Assembly (NCBI RefSeq): GCF_005876955.1
Contig: NZ_SSCL01000001.1
Location: 475,868-539,867 of the forward strand
Reading direction: 5' to 3'
Origin: Sinomonas gamaensis
GTDB taxonomy: Bacteria; Actinomycetota; Actinomycetes; Actinomycetales; Micrococcaceae
DNA length: 64,000 nt
Within the stretch, counting starts at the first letter, position 1. Every line of letters starts with the position of its first letter. A program made the position numbers and the translations under genes. Shown piece after piece: positions 56,829-64,000 of this stretch. The notes under the pieces are model-generated. The model searched no databases, was not told where the DNA came from, and worked only from the letters and a program-made list of their open reading frames with translations.

Positions 56829-59800
56829 GTGGCGGAAGCTTTTACCCACCTGCACGCCTCAAGCGCCTTCAGCGCTCACTATGGCGTCTCGTGGCCCGGG
56901 GATCTCGTCGACGCGGCGGCTGCCGACGGCGCCTCTGCCCTCGCGTGCACGGACCGCGACGGCCTGTACGGGAGCGTGAAGCACGTCGCGGCGTGCGAGC
57001 GCGCGGGGATCGATCCCATCGTGGGCGTCGACCTCGCGGTGCTTGCGGAACCTGATCATGAAGGCAGCGAGCACGACGGCGGCACTCGCCCGGGTGCGCG
57101 CCGGACTCGGCGCGGTGCGGCTGGCATTGGGGGACGCGTCGTCGTCCTCGCGCAGGGGCGCAACGGCGGGGCGGGCTGGAAGGCGCTGTGCCGACTCGTC
57201 TCGGACGCCCACGCCGCCACGACGGGAAAGGCGAACAGCCCCGTTCCGGTCGGCGTGCTCCGTTCCGAGCTCGCCGCCCGATGCCTGGATCCGGACACGG
57301 GGCGCCCCGTCCTGACGGTCCTGATCGGCCCCGATTCGGACGTGGGGCGGGCGATGTCAGGCCGACGGTTCCTGCGTCCGCGCACGCTCTTCCGCGAGTG
57401 GCTCGAGGCGATGCCGGCGGGCGTGCTCGCCGTCGAACTCGTGACGCATCTGAGCGCCCCGGGCGAGCCGCTCAGCACGAGTCACGCGGTGAGGATGCTG
57501 CGCCTCGCGAGCGAGCACGGCGTGCCGGTGGTCCTCACCAACGCCGTCCGGTACCTCGATGCCGACGGGGCCGCGACAGCGGATGTGCTGGACGCTGCGC
57601 GCACGCTCACCCCGCTGGATCGCCTGCACGACGGTGAGGGCGGCGCGCCGGGAGCCGACGGACTGCATCCGACGGGGCAGGCCTGGCTCAAGCCGTCCGC
57701 GCTCATGCACACGGTGGGACGGGAGATCATCAGGGCGGCGGGGCTGGGTGGGCAGGACCTTGCGAACCTGCTGGGCAATACCGAGCGGATTGCGGACCGC
57801 TGTCGGCTGGATCCGGCGGGCGACCTCGGCTGGAAGCAGCCCGTCGTCCCAGAGGCCGCGGTGATCGGCATCGCAGGGGAACCGCTCCAGGAGCTGTCAG
57901 AACGTGCACGCGCAGGGATCTCGCGGCGCTTCCCGAGCCTCAGCGGCAAGGAGGAGGAGCAAGTCCTTCGGCGTCTGTCCCATGAGCTGCAGATCATCGG
58001 CAATCTCGGTTTCGCCTCCTACTTCCTCACCGTGGCAGAGGTCGCGGACATGATCCGCGGCATGGGCGTCCGCTCGGCAGCACGCGGCTCAGGCGCCTCG
58101 AGTCTGGTCAACTACTCCCTCGGGATCAGCCACGTCGATCCCCTGCGCCATGACCTCGTGTTCGAGCGGTTCCTCTCGCGCGACCGCTCGACCCTGCCCG
58201 ACATTGACCTCGACGTCGAGAGCGCCGAGCGGCACTCCGTGTACCGGAAGATCTTCGAGCGCTTCGGCGCGGAGCGGGTCACGCTCATGAGCATGCAGAA
58301 CGGCTACCGGGCCCGCGGCGCCGTCCGGGACGCGGGCCTCGCGCTCGGGCTGGACGACGAAGAAGTCGGCGACATCGCCAAGCAGCTGTGGCGTTTCTCC
58401 GCGAGCCAGTTCCGCGAGGCGCTCGCCGAGAAGCCGGAACTGCGCGACGTGGCCGGGCACGTGGGGAGGGACCAGCAGCTTGAACTCCTGGTGGACCTGA
58501 CGGAGAGGCTCGACCGGCTCCCGCGGCATATCTCGATGCACCCCTGCGGCGTGATCCTCGGGGACGCTCGCCTGCTCGACCGGACGCCTGTGCAGCCGAG
58601 CGGCATGGGCCTGCCCATGAGCCAGTTCGACAAGCACGACATGGATGCGATGGGCATGCTCAAGCTGGACGTGCTCGGCGTGCGGATGCAGAGTTCGATG
58701 GCGTTCGCGGTCCGGGAGATCGAGCGGATCGACGGGACGAGCGTGGACCTCGACGCGGTACCGCTTGACGACGAGCCGACCTTCGAGCTCATCCGCTCGA
58801 CCCATACGCTGGGATGCTTCCAGATCGAGTCCCCGGGGCAGCGCGAGCTCGTGGGCAAGCTCGCCCCGCGCACCTTCAACGACCTCATCATCGACATCTC
58901 GCTCTTCCGGCCCGGTCCCATGAAGTCGGACATGGTTCGGCCGTTCCTTGAGTACCGGCACGGCTTCGCGCCGGAGCGCTACCCGCACCCGGACATGAAG
59001 CCGTTCCTCGCCGAGACCCATGGCGTCACCGTGTTCCACGAGCAGGTGCTCCGCACGTTCGACCTCTTCACGGGCTGTGGGCTCGCCAAGGCCGACGAGC
59101 TCCGGCGCCAGCTGGGCGATGCGGCCCACGAGCTGGACGTCGAGGCTTTCTTCAGGGCGGGGGCGAAGGCCAAGGGCTACACCCCGGACGTCGTGGACCC
59201 CGTGTGGGCAACGCTCAAGGCCTTTGGAAGCTTCGGCTTCTGCAAGGCCCACGGGGCCGCGTTCGCCGTTCCCACCTACCAGTCGGCATGGCTCAAGGCC
59301 CATCACCCCGAGGCCTTCCTCGCGGGAATCTTCGAACACGACCCCGGGATGTACCCCAAGCGGCTCCTCGTGGCCGAGGCGCGCCGTATGGGAATCCCGA
59401 TCCTGCCCGTCGACATCAACGCGAGCCGTGACGAATACCGCGTCGAGCGTCTCAGGTCGGGGCCCGAAGCAGGCAAGCTTGGCATCCGGCTGACGCTGAA
59501 GGGGATCTACGGGCTGTCCGACGCCGAGCTTCGCAGGATCGTCGCGGGCCAGCCCTACGCTTCGATCGCCGAGGTTCGGGATCGGGCGCGCCTGTCGAGG
59601 TCGTCCCTCCGCCGCCTCGCGGAGCTGGGCGCTTTCGATTCGCTCCATCGCGCCGCCGCGAGTCGCGGGAGTCGGGCGGACCTCGTGGCACATCTGGCCC
59701 AGCTCGCGCCTCCGTCGGCGCGGCGCGACCGGCCGATCGACGGGCAGCTCGCCCTCGAGATCGGCGACGTGGAGCTGGCGAATCTCCCAGCCGACCGCCC

Positions 59801-60260
59801 CGAACCGGCCCTCGAGGAGAGGGTGCGCCGCGAGCTGGACCTCATGGCAGTCGACGCGAGCGCGCACCTGATGGACACTCATCGAGGCCTCCTCGAGCGG
59901 CTCGGTGTGACGACGGCGGACCGGCTGCTGGAGCTCCGCAACGGAACCCAGGTGCTCGTGGCGGGGGTGCGCGTCGCGACACAGACGCCGCCGATGCGAG
60001 GCGGGAAACGTGTGGTGTTCATCAGCGTCGACGACGGCACAGGCTGCGTGGACTCGGTGTTCTTCAGCGAGGCCCAGGAGAAGGCCGGTCCGCTGCTGTT
60101 CGGGACGAGGCTCCTGCTGATACGGGGCACCACGCGCAGGACGGGGCCGCGGGGGTTGAGCCTGAGCGCGGACATGGCGTGGGACCTCGCCGAACTCGAG
60201 CGGGTGCTGGACCCCGATCACCCAGTTCTCCCCGAGCCGGGACCGCGACCGGCCGCTTAG
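56829..60260 (+). CDS. dnaE2: Error-prone DNA polymerase III alpha subunit, DnaE2 type
   Basis: From GTG 56829 the protein has 1143 residues. The N-terminal PHP domain reads [15 protein letters not shown], with an inactivated-looking or variable metal site. The polymerase palm carries PDIDLDVES with catalytic Asp458/460, and [17 protein letters not shown] and [20 protein letters not shown] follow. [37 protein letters not shown] and a C-terminal OB fold complete the architecture. It belongs to the DnaE2 clade used for SOS mutagenesis with ImuA/ImuB in actinobacteria; those partners are not here. A weak AGGAG lies 11 bases before the GTG. It is controlled by the adjacent LexA-like box. Confidence 0.92.
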   Translation: MAEAFTHLHASSAFSAHYGVSWPGDLVDAAAADGASALACTDRDGLYGSVKHVAACERAGIDPIVGVDLAVLAEPDHEGSEHDGGTRPGARRTRRGAAGIGGRVVVLAQGRNGGAGWKALCRLVSDAHAATTGKANSPVPVGVLRSELAARCLDPDTGRPVLTVLIGPDSDVGRAMSGRRFLRPRTLFREWLEAMPAGVLAVELVTHLSAPGEPLSTSHAVRMLRLASEHGVPVVLTNAVRYLDADGAATADVLDAARTLTPLDRLHDGEGGAPGADGLHPTGQAWLKPSALMHTVGREIIRAAGLGGQDLANLLGNTERIADRCRLDPAGDLGWKQPVVPEAAVIGIAGEPLQELSERARAGISRRFPSLSGKEEEQVLRRLSHELQIIGNLGFASYFLTVAEVADMIRGMGVRSAARGSGASSLVNYSLGISHVDPLRHDLVFERFLSRDRSTLPDIDLDVESAERHSVYRKIFERFGAERVTLMSMQNGYRARGAVRDAGLALGLDDEEVGDIAKQLWRFSASQFREALAEKPELRDVAGHVGRDQQLELLVDLTERLDRLPRHISMHPCGVILGDARLLDRTPVQPSGMGLPMSQFDKHDMDAMGMLKLDVLGVRMQSSMAFAVREIERIDGTSVDLDAVPLDDEPTFELIRSTHTLGCFQIESPGQRELVGKLAPRTFNDLIIDISLFRPGPMKSDMVRPFLEYRHGFAPERYPHPDMKPFLAETHGVTVFHEQVLRTFDLFTGCGLAKADELRRQLGDAAHELDVEAFFRAGAKAKGYTPDVVDPVWATLKAFGSFGFCKAHGAAFAVPTYQSAWLKAHHPEAFLAGIFEHDPGMYPKRLLVAEARRMGIPILPVDINASRDEYRVERLRSGPEAGKLGIRLTLKGIYGLSDAELRRIVAGQPYASIAEVRDRARLSRSSLRRLAELGAFDSLHRAAASRGSRADLVAHLAQLAPPSARRDRPIDGQLALEIGDVELANLPADRPEPALEERVRRELDLMAVDASAHLMDTHRGLLERLGVTTADRLLELRNGTQVLVAGVRVATQTPPMRGGKRVVFISVDDGTGCVDSVFFSEAQEKAGPLLFGTRLLLIRGTTRRTGPRGLSLSADMAWDLAELERVLDPDHPVLPEPGPRPAA

Positions 60261-60360
60261 CCTGCGCCAGGTCGAATCCGGTTCCGATAGTCTTGACGAT
60301 GGCTGGCTGTGGTCCCCGTATGCCACAAGCTACGAAGCCGAAGAGGAACAGGAGACACCC

Positions 60361-62382
60361 GTGTCAGATGCCCAGCAGATCACCATTGTCGTCGACGGCG
60401 AGGAGCGTACCGTCGCGGCGGGCACCACGGGAGCCGAGCTCTTCGACGGAAGGCGCGAGATCGTCGTCGTCCGCGTCGATGGCGTGCTGAAAGATCTCGA
60501 CCAGCCCATCCCCGGCGCAGCTGTTGTGGAGGGCGTGGACATCTCGTCGGAGGACGGGCTCAACGTCCTGCGGCACTCGACCGCCCACGTCATGGCGCAG
60601 GCCGTCCAGCAGCTCCGCCCCGACGCGAAGCTCGGCATCGGTCCCTACATCAAGGACGGCTTCTACTTCGACTTCGATGTCGAGGAGCCGTTCACTCCCG
60701 AGGATCTCCGCACCCTCGAGAAGATGATGCTCAAGATCGTCAACCAGAACCAGCTGTTCCGCCGCCGGGTCGTCACAGAGGTCGAGGCGGGGGCGGCGAT
60801 GGCCAACGAGCCGTACAAGCTCATCATCCTCGGCTCCAAGGACAACCAGTCGGAGGGCGCCGCCAAGGAAGGGGCGAACGTCGAGGTCGGCGTCGGCGAG
60901 ATCACCATCTACGACAACATCGACCGCAAGACGGGCGACGTCGTGTGGTGCGATCTGTGCCGCGGACCCCACCTTCCGAACACGAAGCTCATCTCCAACG
61001 CGTTTGCCCTCACCCGCTCGGCGGCCGCCTACTGGCTCGGGAGCGAGAAGAACAAGCAGCTCCAGCGCATCTACGGCACCGCGTGGCCTACGAAGGAAGC
61101 GCTCAAGGAGTACCAGAACCGCATCGCCGAGGCCGAGCGGCGCGACCACCGCAAGCTCGGGGCCGAACTCGACCTGTTCTCGTTCCCGGATGAGCTTGGC
61201 TCCGGCCTGCCGGTCTTCCACCCCAAGGGCGGCATCATCAAGCGGGAGATGGAGGACTACGTCCGCCGCCGGCACATCGAGGAGGGCTTCCAGTACGTCG
61301 GGACGCCGCACATCTCGAAGGACGGGCTCTTCCATACGTCGGGCCACCTCCCGTACTACGCGGACACGATGTTCCCGCCGCTGCACGTCGACGAGGAGCG
61401 CGACGAGGACGGGAACATCACGAAGCCCGGGCAGGACTATCGCCTCAAGGCGATGAACTGCCCCATGCACAACCTCATCTACCGCTCGCGCGGCCGCTCG
61501 TATCGAGAGCTGCCCATGCGGCTGTTCGAGTTCGGGCACGTGTACCGCTACGAGAAGTCCGGCGTGGTCCACGGCCTCACCCGTGTCCGCGGCTTCGCCC
61601 AGGACGATTCGCACTCGTATGTGACGAAGGAGCAGGCCCCGGACGAGGTCAAGCACCTCCTGAACTTCATCCTCTCGCTCCTGCGGGACTTCGGGCTCAA
61701 CGACTTCTACCTCGAGCTCTCCACGCGCGACCCCGAGTCGGACAAGTTCATCGGCACGGACGAGCAGTGGGAAGAGGCCACTGCTGTCCTCGAGCGGGTG
61801 GCCCGCGAGACCGGTTTGGAGCTCGTGCCGGATCCTGGCGGCGCGGCGTACTACGGACCCAAGATCTCGGTGCAGGCCCGCGACGCGATCGGGCGCACCT
61901 GGCAGATGTCCACGGTCCAGTACGACTTCAACCAGCCAGCCCGCTTCGGGCTCGAGTACCAGGCTGCCGACGGTACCCGGCAGGAGCCAGTCATGATCCA
62001 CGCCGCCAAGTTCGGCTCGATCGAGCGCTTCCTGGGGGTGCTCACGGAGCACTACGCCGGGGCCTTCCCCGCATGGCTGGCTCCCGTTCAGGTGGTCGCG
62101 ATTCCGGTCGCCGAGGCGTTCAACGACTACCTGTACGACGTCGTGGATCGCCTCAAGAAGGAGGGGATCCGTGCCGAGGTGGACGCCTCGAGCGACCGCT
62201 TCCCGAAGAAGATCCGCACGGCGAGCAAGGACAAGGTCCCCTTCGTGCTGATCGCAGGCGGGGAGGACGCCGAGGCCGGGGCCGTGTCCTTCCGATTCCG
62301 CGACGGGAGCCAGGACAACGGCGTGCCGGTCGACGAGGCCGTGAAGCGGATCGTCGAGGCCGTCCGGACGAGGGCGCTCTGA
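60361..62382 (+). CDS. thrS: Threonyl-tRNA synthetase
   Basis: The GTG start gives 673 residues with the standard order: TGS domain (residues 1-65), editing domain with [11 protein letters not shown] (His72, His76), the catalytic core with [27 protein letters not shown] and QDDSH, and an anticodon domain ending RTRAL. It charges tRNA-Thr. No T-box leader fits in the 100-bp upstream gap. It heads a cluster thrS - HIT - PIP synthase, conserved in mycobacteria and relatives. Confidence 0.97.
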   Translation: MSDAQQITIVVDGEERTVAAGTTGAELFDGRREIVVVRVDGVLKDLDQPIPGAAVVEGVDISSEDGLNVLRHSTAHVMAQAVQQLRPDAKLGIGPYIKDGFYFDFDVEEPFTPEDLRTLEKMMLKIVNQNQLFRRRVVTEVEAGAAMANEPYKLIILGSKDNQSEGAAKEGANVEVGVGEITIYDNIDRKTGDVVWCDLCRGPHLPNTKLISNAFALTRSAAAYWLGSEKNKQLQRIYGTAWPTKEALKEYQNRIAEAERRDHRKLGAELDLFSFPDELGSGLPVFHPKGGIIKREMEDYVRRRHIEEGFQYVGTPHISKDGLFHTSGHLPYYADTMFPPLHVDEERDEDGNITKPGQDYRLKAMNCPMHNLIYRSRGRSYRELPMRLFEFGHVYRYEKSGVVHGLTRVRGFAQDDSHSYVTKEQAPDEVKHLLNFILSLLRDFGLNDFYLELSTRDPESDKFIGTDEQWEEATAVLERVARETGLELVPDPGGAAYYGPKISVQARDAIGRTWQMSTVQYDFNQPARFGLEYQAADGTRQEPVMIHAAKFGSIERFLGVLTEHYAGAFPAWLAPVQVVAIPVAEAFNDYLYDVVDRLKKEGIRAEVDASSDRFPKKIRTASKDKVPFVLIAGGEDAEAGAVSFRFRDGSQDNGVPVDEAVKRIVEAVRTRAL

Positions 62383-62383
62383 C

Positions 62384-63059
62384 GTGGCGGACTCCACAGG
62401 CGCCGAGGGCGAGCGGGCGCAACCGGCCGCGGGCATCGAAGCATCCGACAATGTCGAAGCCTCGGACCATGACGTGACGGATTCGTTCGAGCTGCCCGGG
62501 ACCCCTGACGCCTTCGGGCGCCTGTGGACTCCGCACCGCATGGCGTACATCAAGGGCGGTCAGGGCCAGTACACGGACGAGACCTGCCCGTTCTGCGCCG
62601 CCCCGAGCCGCAGCGACGAGGAGTCGCTCATCGTGCACCGGGGCAGGACGTGCTTTGCGATCCTCAACCTCTACCCCTACAACCCGGGGCACCTTCTCAT
62701 CTGCCCGTACCGCCACGTCGCGGACTACACGGACATCTCTCCCGAGGAGACCACGGAGATGGCCACCATGACGCAGACCGCCATGAGGGTCATCCGGCAG
62801 GTGTCGCGTCCACAGGGATTCAATCTGGGGATCAATCAGGGCAATGCCGGCGGCGCCGGGATTGCCGCGCACCTGCACCAGCACATCGTGCCCCGCTGGG
62901 GAGGCGACGGGAACTTCCTGCCCATCATCGCCCAGACGAAGCAGATCACGCAGACCCTCGATGAGACCCGCGGCCTCCTCGCCGAGGCGTGGCCGGCCGA
63001 CGGCGATCAAGAGAGCGACGGCGATCAAGGGCTCGTGCGCGACGGCGGGAAGGCCGCGC

Positions 63060-63070
<11 letters not shown>
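62384..63070 (+). CDS. HIT-domain protein (Ap4A phosphorylase/hydrolase-like)
   Basis: The 228-residue protein starts at a GTG two bases after thrS. It has a zinc-binding CPFC at 68-71 and the histidine triad HLHQHIVPRW with HxHxH at 163-167. The family binds and cleaves nucleotides such as Ap4A. The N-terminal ~40 residues are low-complexity. The stop overlaps the next gene by 11 bp. Confidence 0.9.

Positions 63071-64000
<930 letters not shown>

Noticed and set aside
60364..62553. Long minus-strand frame opposite thrS
   Set aside because: It is a shadow of thrS codon bias with no recognisable domain.

Overview
The window is GC-rich actinobacterial chromosome (about two thirds G+C, strong GC3 bias, many GTG starts, frequent ATGA/GTGA/TGATG gene overlaps). 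Several genes point to a mycothiol-using Actinomycetota member, most likely Micrococcaceae (Arthrobacter/Sinomonas-like): an S-(hydroxymethyl)mycothiol dehydrogenase, a mycoredoxin-like glutaredoxin, a DnaE2-type polymerase behind a LexA-like box, and a thrS - HIT - phosphatidylinositol-phosphate synthase - pdxS block. I saw no rRNA, tRNA, transposase, prophage gene or CRISPR array. The genus is inferred from gene content only.

Layout. (1) 1-4281: end of an enolase-superfamily gene facing a tightly coupled minus-strand operon that encodes most of a non-phosphorylative L-fucose (6-deoxyhexose) oxidation route: mutarotase, lactonase, aldose dehydrogenase, diketo-acid hydrolase and ketodeoxy-acid dehydrogenase. 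The lactonase carries a one-base frameshift. (2) 4559-7632: CoA-binding-like protein, VOC protein, aminoglycoside-phosphotransferase-fold kinase, FUSC membrane protein. (3) 7823-22937: the main accessory block. A minus-strand operon (Gfo/Idh oxidoreductase, CoA transferase, fused gluconate-2-dehydrogenase-3/GMC flavoprotein, enoyl-CoA hydratase, aldehyde dehydrogenase, GH88 unsaturated-uronyl hydrolase, second GMC flavoprotein, LacI regulator) is divergent from a carbohydrate ABC transporter. The shared promoter carries two matching operator-like sites and a truncated LacI DNA-binding domain. This looks like a regulon for importing and oxidatively dismantling a glycoside or uronide and its aglycone; its substrate is unknown. 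(4) 23001-30447: lipid kinase, GyrI-like protein, Lrp-AzlCD, and small envelope proteins including a PspC-domain protein. (5) 30460-40327: secreted beta-propeller, GH78 alpha-L-rhamnosidase, class A penicillin-binding protein, two MFS exporters around a TetR regulator. (6) 40348-47332: alpha-glucan/trehalose metabolism (GlgX, glucose dehydrogenase, GH15, GH13). (7) 47373-55998: envelope and stress genes, a lipoate ligase, inverted 21-bp repeat arrays around a long hairpin, and mycothiol-linked formaldehyde detoxification. (8) 56009-64000: SRAP and DnaE2 divergent from one LexA-like box, then the housekeeping thrS-HIT-pgsA-pdxS end.

The strongest leads are the glycoside regulon with its fused flavoprotein and broken LacI, the frameshifted fuconolactonase inside an otherwise intact pathway, the SRAP/DnaE2 divergent SOS promoter, and the inverted repeat arrays.
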